NCBI GenBank assembly: GCA_035639875.1
Contig: DASQXE010000190.1
Span: 1-7,979, forward strand
Length of the DNA stretch: 7,979 nucleotides
Direction of reading: 5' to 3'
From: JAIBJP01 sp035639875
Lineage (GTDB): Bacteria; Actinomycetota; Thermoleophilia; Gaiellales; Gaiellaceae
Shown here: one piece after another, positions 1 through 6,133 of the stretch
Layout: every line of letters starts with the position of its first letter
Position numbering within the stretch: the stretch's first letter is position 1
Notes under the pieces: model-generated
What the model saw: only the letters and a program-made list of their open reading frames with translations
Told to the model about the DNA's origin: nothing
Database searches by the model: none
Program-made: the position numbers and the translations under genes

Positions 1-1277
1 TCGGGTCCCTCGGCCAATCTCCGCAGCTCGGCCAGCTCGAGCAGGTCGGGGCGGTAGACGCGCACGCGGTTCTTGCCGTGCTCCTTGGCCAGGTAGAGGG
101 CCGAGTCGGCCACGCGCACGAGCTCGGCGCGCTCGACGCCGACGGCGGGATATTCGGCGATTCCGGCCGAGAGGCTCAGGACGACTTCGCCCGCATCGAT
201 TTCGGAAGCACGGCTCAGGACTCCGTTCGCGATCCGGACGGCGCGCTCCTCACGACAGCCTGCGAGGAGAAGCGCGAACTCGTCCCCGCCGAGCCGGAAG
301 GCCTCGCCGTCTTGCCTCAGTCGTCCCGCGATCGCAATGAGAACCTTGTCGCCGAAGGGATGGCCGTGCGCGTCGTTGATCTCCTTGAAGTCGTCGATGT
401 CGAAGAGCACTAAGCAAACGTGCTTCCCGGTGGATTCGGTGGCGACCAGCGCCTGCGCGAGCTCCTCGTGGAAGGCGCGGTGGTTGCCGAGACCGGTGAG
501 AGGGTCGGTGAGCGCGAGGCGCATCGCCCGTAGCTCGCGGTGGACGGAGCGCTGGTAGAGCGCGATCGCGACGACGGGTCCCACGAGGGCGGCCGACAGG
601 TAGGGGCTTCGCTGCCACAGGACGGCGAGCAAAAGGCTCAGCGAGGCCATGATCGAGAACGGGATCAAGGTGGACGACACCGCGCCGCGCAAGAGGGACG
701 GGAACGGCTCGCGCGCGGAGCGCGATACCGCTGCGGCCACCAGCAGGACATCGACGACGTAGAAACCGAGCGCGGCGAGAACGACTTGTGGGAACAACCA
801 CCCGAACGCGTGGCTGTCGCCGATCAGGAGGTATGCCGATGTAGCCATCCCCGCCAGGGCATAAACGGCGGCGTTGTACGCGACGCGACTGAGGGGCCTG
901 CTGCGGCCGACTTCGACGACGCTCATGGCCAGGAAAGCGATCAGCGTTGCCGTCTCCCAGCCATACAAGACCGCGCTGCCGACGATGAAGATCGTCGCGA
1001 GTGAGGTGCCCCCGACTGGAACTCGTTCCAGCGGCACCGGGATAGCCTCTGCGAGGGTGGTCACCGCGAGGAGCGCCCAGACACCGGCAAGTGTCGACAA
1101 CGTGGGGGAGGAGTCCGTGAACGCGACTGCGGCGACCACGACTGCGCCCGCGCCAAGGCAGACGACCGGAACGATGACCGGAAGAAGGCGTGACGCTTCC
1201 CGGTTCAGCCGCCCGGGCGGCTGCCCCTGCGACTCCTTGACCTTCGGGCCGACGAGCCTCGCTCGCCGCCGACCCAT
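1..1277 (-). CDS. Membrane-anchored diguanylate cyclase (GGDEF), 3' end cut by window edge
   Basis: Predicted to make the second messenger c-di-GMP from two GTP at the cytoplasmic membrane. The visible 425 residues begin MGRRRARLVG. A hydrophobic N-terminal half with about seven or eight potential membrane spans (about residues 34-54, 62-80, 91-122, 133-152, 161-184, 197-241) leads into a GGDEF domain. The domain begins with LTDPLTGLGNHR (256-267), continues with LFDIDDFKEINDAHGH (291-306) and has an intact GGDEF active site at 330-334 (bases 276-290). The inhibitory RxxD site is not canonical: R321 is in place but the residue three after it is Gly (RQDG). ATG at 1277 was chosen because a GGAAGGGGG-type ribosome site lies about 6 bases upstream. 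The reading frame is still open at base 1, after ...LLELAELRRLAEGP, so a further C-terminal domain (for example HD-GYP) is possible but not visible. The N-terminal sensor was not matched to a named family. Confidence 0.9.
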   Translation of the reverse strand, partial: MGRRRARLVGPKVKESQGQPPGRLNREASRLLPVIVPVVCLGAGAVVVAAVAFTDSSPTLSTLAGVWALLAVTTLAEAIPVPLERVPVGGTSLATIFIVGSAVLYGWETATLIAFLAMSVVEVGRSRPLSRVAYNAAVYALAGMATSAYLLIGDSHAFGWLFPQVVLAALGFYVVDVLLVAAAVSRSAREPFPSLLRGAVSSTLIPFSIMASLSLLLAVLWQRSPYLSAALVGPVVAIALYQRSVHRELRAMRLALTDPLTGLGNHRAFHEELAQALVATESTGKHVCLVLFDIDDFKEINDAHGHPFGDKVLIAIAGRLRQDGEAFRLGGDEFALLLAGCREERAVRIANGVLSRASEIDAGEVVLSLSAGIAEYPAVGVERAELVRVADSALYLAKEHGKNRVRVYRPDLLELAELRRLAEGP

Positions 1278-1414
1278 CGCGCGCCCCCTTCCACATCCGA
1301 CCCCGGGGCCGCAGCCGGGATTGTCCCGTTTACGCCAGGCTTAGTCAGTGTTGCACATGCTGGCAACCCAGCGGCATCCCTTGATCGAGGGATGCGGGCG
1401 GGGCCAGCCCGCGG
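1278..1414. other. Intergenic region with small hairpins and a weak promoter candidate
   Basis: This gap separates the stop of the C45 hydrolase gene from the start of the diguanylate cyclase gene; both are on the minus strand. Besides the hairpin pair listed separately, it holds two 5-bp stems: CGGGA/TCCCG (1316-1328) and GCTGG/CCAGC (1359-1372). A possible minus-strand promoter is TTGCCA (1366 to 1361), 17 bases, then TAAGCC (1343 to 1338). The -35 is good (5 of 6 to TTGACA) but the -10 is poor (2 of 6), so I give it little weight. No reading frame here looks coding. Confidence 0.4.
1374..1412 (-). terminator. Overlapping hairpins downstream of the C45 hydrolase gene, possible terminator
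   Basis: Two inverted repeats lie just past the stop codon at 1415-1417. GCGGGC (1394-1399) pairs with GCCCGC (1407-1412) around a 7-base loop. GCATCCCT (1374-1381) pairs perfectly with AGGGATGC (1388-1395) around the 6-base loop TGATCG. They share bases 1394-1395, so only one can form completely at a time. Neither is followed on the minus strand by a T-run, so this is not a classical intrinsic terminator. It may be a high-GC U-less terminator, a 3'-end stabiliser or a pause site. The position immediately after the operon supports a 3'-end role. Confidence 0.45.
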
Positions 1415-2428
1415 CTACGAGAACGCGTAGAGCTGCGGCTCCGAGTCGCAGGGATTGCCGCGGCCGTACATGATCGTGCGCGCGGTCACGTCGGCCACGC
1501 ACCAGAACGCGGTCTGGGACTCTCCCTCCCCTTGCGCGTGCCGACAGAGCGAATCGGGCGCGTTTTCGTGGTCGGAGAGGATCTCGCGCAGACGGGTCTT
1601 CGTCATCGGCTCGCCGGTGACCGCCGACGCGAGCTCTCCAGCCCGATGCAGCCGTGTTGCGGACCCATCCAGCGTCTCACTCGCCTCGTAGTCGAGCATC
1701 TCGGGGTGGACGTAGTGGTTCGTGTGCACGAGCGTCCCGTCCTCGGAGGGCGTGAGCGTCTCCGCCGTCGTGGCTGAGCCCTCGAGCGACGCCACGTAGT
1801 CCCCCTGCGCGACGACCCAGTTGTACGAGGACGCGCGCGCCGGGTGGAGGATCGCCTTGACCGCCTCGGCGAGCGTGCGCCGCGTCAGCGCATCGCGAAC
1901 CTGAAGGAGACGCGGGATGCCGACTCCCTCGTCCTTCGGCGCGACCTCGTTTCCCGTCACCGAGAGACCCGCATCGTTCCACCCGACGCTGATCCAGGGC
2001 CCGACACCGAGCGTGAAGATGGTCGGCTCGTCCCCGACGCGCCATTCGATCGCCACCACGTCGTCCGCCTCGCCCGCGGTGAGGTCGTTGTTGTGCGCCA
2101 CGAGGACGTGTCCGTCCGCGGTCAAGAGGGGGGCGGCCGCGATATCCGTGCAGCGAGTCGGCGCCGCCTCGCGGGTGCCGGCGGCGTTCAGCTCCTCCAC
2201 CGCATCGGCGAACAGGAGGAGCGGATCGATGTCGGCAGCCGTCGCCGCGGCGTCGAGTTCCTCGAGGATCCATGGGAGGTACTTCGCGGAGGGAGCGCGG
2301 TAGCGCAACACGAGCTCGATGTCGAGCTCGATTCGCTCGGCGCGCTTGCGGAGCGCGTCGGCGGTCGCCTCGCCGATGATCGCGCCGGCCTCGGCGTGCG
2401 TTCCGGCGGCGCGAATGAGCGGGATCAC
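1415..2428 (-). CDS. C45-family autoproteolytic acyltransferase/hydrolase (Ntn fold)
   Basis: The 337-residue protein resembles peptidase family C45, typified by fungal acyl-CoA:6-aminopenicillanic acid acyltransferase. Members self-cleave to expose an N-terminal cysteine and then cleave or transfer acyl groups at amide bonds. Visible marks are the TRCTDIAAAPLLTADGH segment with candidate nucleophile Cys93, AHNNDL (111-116), HTNHY (235-239, usual place of the oxyanion Asn, here N237), and a C-terminal FWCVADVTARTIMYGRGNPC (308-327) like the family's closing strands. Cleavage before Cys93 would give chains of about 92 and 245 residues, close to the fungal enzyme (Cys103 of 357). No signal peptide is seen, so it is probably cytoplasmic. 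The GTG start overlaps the upstream creatininase-family stop (GTGA, 2425-2428), with TCTCCT (2436-2441, AGGAGA on the coding strand) as ribosome site, so the two are probably translationally coupled. The true substrate is unknown; a penicillin role should not be assumed. Confidence 0.85.
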   Translation of the reverse strand: MIPLIRAAGTHAEAGAIIGEATADALRKRAERIELDIELVLRYRAPSAKYLPWILEELDAAATAADIDPLLLFADAVEELNAAGTREAAPTRCTDIAAAPLLTADGHVLVAHNNDLTAGEADDVVAIEWRVGDEPTIFTLGVGPWISVGWNDAGLSVTGNEVAPKDEGVGIPRLLQVRDALTRRTLAEAVKAILHPARASSYNWVVAQGDYVASLEGSATTAETLTPSEDGTLVHTNHYVHPEMLDYEASETLDGSATRLHRAGELASAVTGEPMTKTRLREILSDHENAPDSLCRHAQGEGESQTAFWCVADVTARTIMYGRGNPCDSEPQLYAFS

Positions 2429-3240
2429 GACAGCGTCTCCTGTGGCTCTCGCCGCGTCGGCAGCGGCTTTTCGAGCAGTTCACGCACGAACTCGATGCAC
2501 TCTGCCACAGCTGCGTCCAACAGGGCGGCGCCTTTCTCGGCCGTCGCCTTGGTGGGCTCGCCTTGGACTCCCGTGCGTGAGAAGGACGACCACCACGGCA
2601 TCATTTTCAGGGGACCGTCCGACCAGTCCATCCAGGAGTGGCGACCGGCGGGGTAACCGCGCTCGTCGACGGCCTTGTCCATGTCGACCGCGTCAGGCTC
2701 GATGGCCAGGTACATGGAAGTCTCGAGCTCGCAGGCGTGCGCCATGCCGCCGAGCTCCGAGTCCCGCAGCTCTGCGATCAAACGCGCCGATTCTGAGCCT
2801 GACGTGTGGAAAGCCGCCGCGGCGAGAATGTCGTCATGTTCGAGACCGATGAGCCGCGCGGCCATCTCGACGAGATTCTGGTTCGATCCATGTCCGTTCA
2901 GGAAGAGCATCCGCCGAAAGCCGTGGTGGGCCAGGGACCGACCGATATCGACGAGATAGCGCGTGAACGTGTCCCATCCAATCGTGATCGGCCCCGGAAA
3001 GTCCATGTGGTGCGGCGAATAACCATGCGGAACGGGCGGCAAGAGCAGGATCTCATCCGGCGCCTGCTCCGCGGCGCGGCGGCAAATTTCGGCCGTGATG
3101 CGCAAATCGGTGTCGATCGGCAGGTGTGGCCCGTGATCCTCGAGCGTCGCAACGGGGATGAGGCACACCAAATCCTCCCCGGCGGCGTCGCGAACCTCCG
3201 GCCAGGTGAGCCGCTCGTAGAGGCGCGGGGTAGTGCGCAT
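2425..3240 (-). CDS. Creatininase-family metal-dependent amidohydrolase
   Basis: The 271-residue protein is of the usual creatininase length. The family includes creatinine amidohydrolase, the mycofactocin peptidase MftE and the FAPy deformylase ArfB, which open amide bonds at a two-metal centre. Visible motifs are LEDHGPHLPIDTD (33-45), giving ligands E34, H36 and D45 at the same numbers as Pseudomonas creatininase; NGHGSN (115-120, H117); and HACELETS (168-175), usually HAGExETS. The second-metal Glu of true creatininases (NGHYEN) is Ser119 here, so creatinine is unlikely to be the substrate. No signal peptide is seen; it is predicted to be cytoplasmic. ATG at 3240 is preceded by GGAG four bases upstream (CTCC at 3245-3248). 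It is first in a two-gene unit with the C45 hydrolase and divergent from a peptide-type importer, which suggests it works on an imported amide or short peptide. Family confidence is high; the exact reaction is unknown. Confidence 0.9.
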   Translation of the reverse strand: MRTTPRLYERLTWPEVRDAAGEDLVCLIPVATLEDHGPHLPIDTDLRITAEICRRAAEQAPDEILLLPPVPHGYSPHHMDFPGPITIGWDTFTRYLVDIGRSLAHHGFRRMLFLNGHGSNQNLVEMAARLIGLEHDDILAAAAFHTSGSESARLIAELRDSELGGMAHACELETSMYLAIEPDAVDMDKAVDERGYPAGRHSWMDWSDGPLKMMPWWSSFSRTGVQGEPTKATAEKGAALLDAAVAECIEFVRELLEKPLPTRREPQETLS

Positions 3241-3249
3241 TTGGCTCCG

Positions 3250-3255
3250 ATCCTA
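3250..3255 (-). promoter_or_regulatory. Possible -10 element for the creatininase-family/C45 unit
   Basis: The minus strand reads TAGGAT (4 of 6 to TATAAT) ending 9 bases before the ATG at 3240. Transcription from it would start within a few bases of the start codon, giving an almost leaderless message, which is common in actinobacteria. No convincing -35 lies at 17-18 bases; that position is occupied by the palindrome at 3257-3284. The GGAG close to the ATG argues for a longer leader instead, so this is tentative. Confidence 0.3.
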
Positions 3256-3256
3256 C

Positions 3257-3284
3257 TTCCGGCCTAACCCAAGGGTTGCCGGAA
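3257..3284. promoter_or_regulatory. Imperfect palindrome, candidate operator between divergent operons
   Basis: The left arm TTCCGGCCTAACCC (3257-3270) and right arm GGGTTGCCGGAA (3273-3284) are reverse complements over 12 bases, apart from an extra CT (3264-3265) in the left arm; two bases (AA) separate them. The right arm covers the predicted -35 TTGCCG of the importer promoter. The whole element also falls in the -35 region of any promoter serving the divergent hydrolase unit. Such a dyad fits binding by a dimeric regulator. As RNA it could also form a bulged hairpin. No regulator gene is in the window. Confidence 0.5.
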
Positions 3285-3304
3285 CGTCGTACCTCTTGGA
3301 TACT
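3276..3304 (+). promoter_or_regulatory. Predicted sigma-70-type promoter of the importer operon
   Basis: TTGCCG (3276-3281), a 17-base spacer, then GATACT (3299-3304, 4 of 6 to TATAAT). The expected start is near 3311, which gives a leader of about 41 bases before the GTG at 3352. The leader contains a small 5-bp stem, CCGCC/GGCGG (3315-3329), and the ribosome site AAGGAG (3341-3346), 5 bases before the GTG. The -35 is embedded in the palindrome at 3257-3284. Confidence 0.45.
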
Positions 3305-3351
3305 CCCGTCCCATCCGCCTTGGGGGCGGTCGATACACGAAAGGAGAACAC

Positions 3352-5091
3352 GTGAGGGGAACGTCGCTCAAGTTTGTCCTCCTGCTCGTCGCGCTCTTCG
3401 CCCTCGCCGCGGCGGGTTGTGGAGGCGGTGGGGGCGGAGCAACAGGTACGTCGGCCAGCACCGGAGGGGGTGGTCAGGGCGGCACGCTCGTCTTTGCGTC
3501 GGCGGCCGATCCCGTCGCACTCGACGGCATCCTCGTCTCCGACGGTGAGTCTTCGCGCGTCATCGAGCAGATCTTCGAGACGCTCATCGACCTGAAGCCC
3601 GGCACGACCGATCTCGAGCCCGGCCTCGCCGAGAGCTGGGAAGCCAACGCCGACGGCACGCAATACACGTTCCATCTGCGCCAGGGCGTGAAGTTCCAAG
3701 ACGGGACGGATTTCAACGCCGACGCCGTCTGCTTCAACTTCAACCGTTGGTACAACTTCAAGGGCTCGTTCCAGAACCCTAGTGCGACCTACTACTGGCA
3801 GGTCATCTTCGGCGGGTTCAAGACCTACGATCCCAACAGCGGCGCTCCCAAGGGCAGCCTCTACAAGAGCTGCGAGGCCACGGATGCCAACACGGCCGTC
3901 ATCACGCTGACGAAGCCGTCTTCCTCGTTCCTCGCGGGGCTGACTTTGACGCCGTTCTCGATCGGGAGTCCAACGGCGCTGCAGAAGTACGACGCCGACA
4001 AGGGGAACGTCGATGCCGACGGCATCTTCCATCCGACCGGCACGTACTCGACGCAGCATCCGACGGGCACGGGTCCGTTCCAGTTCGATTCATGGACGCG
4101 CGGGGACAAGCTCGTGCTCAAGCGGTTTGACGGTTACTGGGGCAAGAACTCCGACAGCCCGACCGGGTTCAACGGCAAGGGTGCCCAGCTCGACCAGCTC
4201 ATCTTCAAGCCGATCGCCGATAACGCGGCGCGTCTGCAGGCGCTACAGACCGGCGAGGTGAACGGTTACGACCTGGTCGAGCCGCAGGATATTCCGACGA
4301 TCCAGGGGGACTCGAGCCTGCAGATCCTCGATCGTCCGCCGTTCAACGTCGCCTATGTCGGCTTCGACATGTCGAAGCCGCCGACGGACGACCCGAAGGT
4401 GCGTCAGGCCATCGCCTACGGCCTCGACCGCCAGGGCGTCGTCGACTCGTTCTACGCCGGACGCGCCGAGGTGGCGAAGGAGTTCATGCCGCCGACGCTC
4501 TTCGGCTACGCGGACGACGTCACGACCTACACCTACGATCCCAACAAGGCGAAGCAGATCCTGCAGCAGGCCGGTTACACGCTGCCTGTGAAGATCGACT
4601 TCTGGTACCCGAGCGACGTCTCGCGGCCGTACATGCCCGACCCGAAGCGGAACTTCGAGGCGTTCGCTGCAAGCCTCGAGAAGTCCGGTTTCAAGGTGGT
4701 CGCTCACAGCGCTCCGTGGAGCCCCGACTACCTCGGCCGCTCCGACGCCGGGAACCTCGGAAACGCCTACCTGCTCGGGTGGACGGGCGACTTCGGCGAC
4801 CCGGACGACTTTATCGGCGTCTTCTTCCAGACCCCGCAGAAGCAGTGGGGAACGACCAAGAACCACGAGCTGGACGGCGTCATGAAGATCCTCGACCAGG
4901 CGGAGCAGGAGACCGACAAGGCGAAGCGGACCCAGCTCTACGAGGAGGCGAACCGGCAGATCATGGATGTCCTGCCCGGCGTCCCTTACGCGCACAGCAA
5001 GCCGGCGCTCGCGTTCACGAAGAACGTGTCCGGCTACGTGCCGAGCCCGGTCGACCTGCAGTCCTTCGCGACCGTCTCGATCAAGAAGTAG
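3352..5091 (+). CDS. Peptide-type ABC importer substrate-binding lipoprotein (family 5, DppA/OppA-like)
   Basis: This 579-residue extracytoplasmic receptor captures the substrate and delivers it to the permease pair encoded downstream. The N-terminus MRGTSLK plus a hydrophobic stretch ends in lipobox AAGC with lipidated Cys23, followed by a Gly/Ser/Thr linker to about residue 43. The mature part has the family 5 opening GGTLVFASAADP (43-54), the conserved GLAESWEANADGTQYTFHLR (91-110), GTGPFQFDSW (239-248), KPPTDDPKVRQAIAYGLDR (342-360) and a late WTGDFGDPDD segment. Cys126 and Cys174 are the only other cysteines I noted in the N-terminal half and could form a disulfide. The GTG start is fixed by AAGGAG 5 bases upstream and by the signal sequence. 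Family 5 receptors carry peptides, but also nickel, sugars or opines, so the ligand stays open. The neighbouring amide hydrolases favour a peptide or amide. Confidence 0.95.
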   Translation: MRGTSLKFVLLLVALFALAAAGCGGGGGGATGTSASTGGGGQGGTLVFASAADPVALDGILVSDGESSRVIEQIFETLIDLKPGTTDLEPGLAESWEANADGTQYTFHLRQGVKFQDGTDFNADAVCFNFNRWYNFKGSFQNPSATYYWQVIFGGFKTYDPNSGAPKGSLYKSCEATDANTAVITLTKPSSSFLAGLTLTPFSIGSPTALQKYDADKGNVDADGIFHPTGTYSTQHPTGTGPFQFDSWTRGDKLVLKRFDGYWGKNSDSPTGFNGKGAQLDQLIFKPIADNAARLQALQTGEVNGYDLVEPQDIPTIQGDSSLQILDRPPFNVAYVGFDMSKPPTDDPKVRQAIAYGLDRQGVVDSFYAGRAEVAKEFMPPTLFGYADDVTTYTYDPNKAKQILQQAGYTLPVKIDFWYPSDVSRPYMPDPKRNFEAFAASLEKSGFKVVAHSAPWSPDYLGRSDAGNLGNAYLLGWTGDFGDPDDFIGVFFQTPQKQWGTTKNHELDGVMKILDQAEQETDKAKRTQLYEEANRQIMDVLPGVPYAHSKPALAFTKNVSGYVPSPVDLQSFATVSIKK

Positions 5092-5093
5092 GC

Positions 5094-5099
5094 AAGGAG
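5094..5099 (+). promoter_or_regulatory. Strong Shine-Dalgarno-like AAGGAG with no start codon at normal distance
   Basis: AAGGAG begins 3 bases after the binding-protein stop codon but lies 29 bases before the only plausible permease start at 5129. An in-frame TAG at 5105-5107 rules out an upstream start for the permease. It sits just before the base of the hairpin at 5106-5157. It may be a ribosome standby site or a remnant of an older start. The sequence next to the ATG (GGCGAG, 5120-5125) is a weaker match. Confidence 0.35.
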
Positions 5100-5105
5100 T
5101 GAGCT

Positions 5106-5157
5106 AGCAGCCGGCGGACGGCGAGCAGATGCTGAGATTCGTCGTCCGTCGGCTGCT
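5106..5157 (+). promoter_or_regulatory. Long stem-loop holding the permease start codon in its loop
   Basis: AGCAGCCGGCGGACGGCG (5106-5123) pairs base by base with 5140-5157 over 18 positions. Two are G-U wobbles (5114 with 5149, and 5121 with 5142) and the rest are Watson-Crick. The 16-base loop (5124-5139) contains the ATG of the first permease (5129-5131). The right arm is permease codons 4-10 (encoding roughly FVVRRLL). Known parallels: hairpins between binding-protein and permease genes stabilise the upstream message and lower downstream expression. Here the hairpin could also restrict initiation. Pairing is seen directly; the function is inferred. Confidence 0.65.
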
Positions 5158-6133
5158 TCTCCTCGTTCCCATCCTCCTCGGGCTTTCGATCCTCGTCTTC
5201 TTCTGGATCAGAGCCCTCCCCGGTGGGCCGGCGTCGGCGCTCCTCGGCGAGCGCGCGACGCCGCAGGCGGTGGCGGCGATCCGCCACCAGTATGGGCTCG
5301 ACAAGCCGATACCAGTTCAGTATTGGAAGTACCTCAAGCAAGTTGGAACGTTCAAGTTCGGGAACAGCTCGACGTCCCGTCAGGCCGTCTCCACCGAGTT
5401 CAAGCAGCGCTTTCCGGCCACAGTCGAGCTCTCGATCGCGGCAGGACTCTTCGCCCTCGTTTTCGGAATACCGCTCGGCTTTATCGCCGCCAAGCGCTAC
5501 CAGGGGCCGATAGACCACGTGAGCCTGGTCGTCTCGCTTGTGGGGATATCCACGCCCATCTTCTTCCTCGCGCTGATCCTGAAATACATCTTCGCCGTGA
5601 AGCTCGGCTGGCTCCCCAGCGTCGGGCGGATATCGCCGCTCATAGACATCCCGCACCCGACGAACTTCTACCTGCTCGACTCGCTCCTGGACGGGAACAT
5701 GAGCGCGTTCGTGGACGTCGGCAAGCATCTCGTCCTGCCGGCGATCGCCCTCGGCTCGATCCCGCTCGCGATCATCGCGCGGATCACACGCGCGGCCGTC
5801 CTCGACGTTCAGAACGAGGACTACGTGCGCACGGCGCGCGCGAAGGGGCTGCCGCCCATCACCGTCGATTACCGCCACGTGCTCCGGAACGCGATGCTGC
5901 CGATCTCGACGATCATCGGCCTCCAAGTCGGGCTGCTCCTCTCCGGCGCCGTGCTCACGGAAACGGTCTTTGCCTTCCCGGGCATCGGGTCCTGGCTCGT
6001 GGACGCGATCAAGGCGCGCAACTACCCGGTCATCCAGGGCGGCGTCATGTTCGTCGCCATCATCGTCGTCTTCGTGAACCTGATCGTCGACCTCTCCTAC
6101 GGGCTCCTCAACCCGAAGATCAGACTCTCATGA
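5129..6133 (+). CDS. ABC importer permease, DppB/OppB-like
   Basis: This 334-residue inner-membrane subunit forms half of the translocation channel with the DppC-like protein. The N-terminus MLRFVVRRLLLLVPILLGLS is typical of the family, with the first span at about residues 9-28 and the usual external segment LPGGPASALLG (30-40) and YGLDKPIPVQYWKYL (55-69). Further spans are near 99-121, 131-156, 199-219, 258-278 and 303-325. The cytoplasmic EAA loop that docks the ATPase is DYVRTARAKGLPPITVDYRH (231-250), followed by VLRNAMLP. The ATG at 5129 is the first start after an in-frame stop at 5105. It has only a weak adjacent ribosome site and lies in the loop of a long stem. The stop overlaps the next start (ATGA, 6130-6133). 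Length and motifs are complete. Confidence 0.95.
   Translation: MLRFVVRRLLLLVPILLGLSILVFFWIRALPGGPASALLGERATPQAVAAIRHQYGLDKPIPVQYWKYLKQVGTFKFGNSSTSRQAVSTEFKQRFPATVELSIAAGLFALVFGIPLGFIAAKRYQGPIDHVSLVVSLVGISTPIFFLALILKYIFAVKLGWLPSVGRISPLIDIPHPTNFYLLDSLLDGNMSAFVDVGKHLVLPAIALGSIPLAIIARITRAAVLDVQNEDYVRTARAKGLPPITVDYRHVLRNAMLPISTIIGLQVGLLLSGAVLTETVFAFPGIGSWLVDAIKARNYPVIQGGVMFVAIIVVFVNLIVDLSYGLLNPKIRLS

Noticed and set aside
250..1296. 348-residue minus-strand frame beginning MWKGARDG
   Set aside because: It is a shadow of the diguanylate cyclase gene: very Arg/Pro-rich, no domain sense. The overlapping frame from 1277 gives clear membrane spans and GGDEF motifs.
1338..1366. Minus-strand promoter for the diguanylate cyclase gene (TTGCCA, 17 bases, TAAGCC)
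   Set aside because: The -35 is good but the -10 matches only two of six consensus bases, so it is not listed as a feature of its own.
2310..2335. Direct repeat GAGCTCGAT-GTC-GAGCTCGAT
   Set aside because: It lies inside the C45 coding sequence and simply encodes the repeated IEL-DIEL residues.
1677..2483. 268-residue minus-strand frame overlapping the C45 gene
   Set aside because: It is a shifted-frame shadow dominated by Arg. The C45 motifs are all in the other frame.
1844..2656. 270-residue plus-strand frame opposite the C45 and creatininase-family genes
   Set aside because: It is antisense to two well-supported genes, with low-complexity Arg/Asp/Gly composition and no recognisable motif; it is explained by GC-rich third positions.
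3253..4059. 268-residue minus-strand frame opposite the binding-protein gene
   Set aside because: It is antisense to a complete family 5 binding protein and would also span the divergent promoter region; it has no domain features.
4243..4995. 250-residue minus-strand frame opposite the binding-protein gene
   Set aside because: The Leu/Val/Arg/Glu-rich pattern is typical of a GC-rich antisense shadow; it has no motif and no ribosome site worth noting.
5081..5926. 281-residue minus-strand frame opposite the DppB-like gene
   Set aside because: It is a highly charged, low-complexity antisense shadow of a clear permease.
5323..6129. N-terminal extension of the DppC-like frame back to 5323
   Set aside because: These 269 codons lie out of frame inside the DppB-like gene and read as Arg/Pro/Ala-rich nonsense. 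The family start is at 6130.
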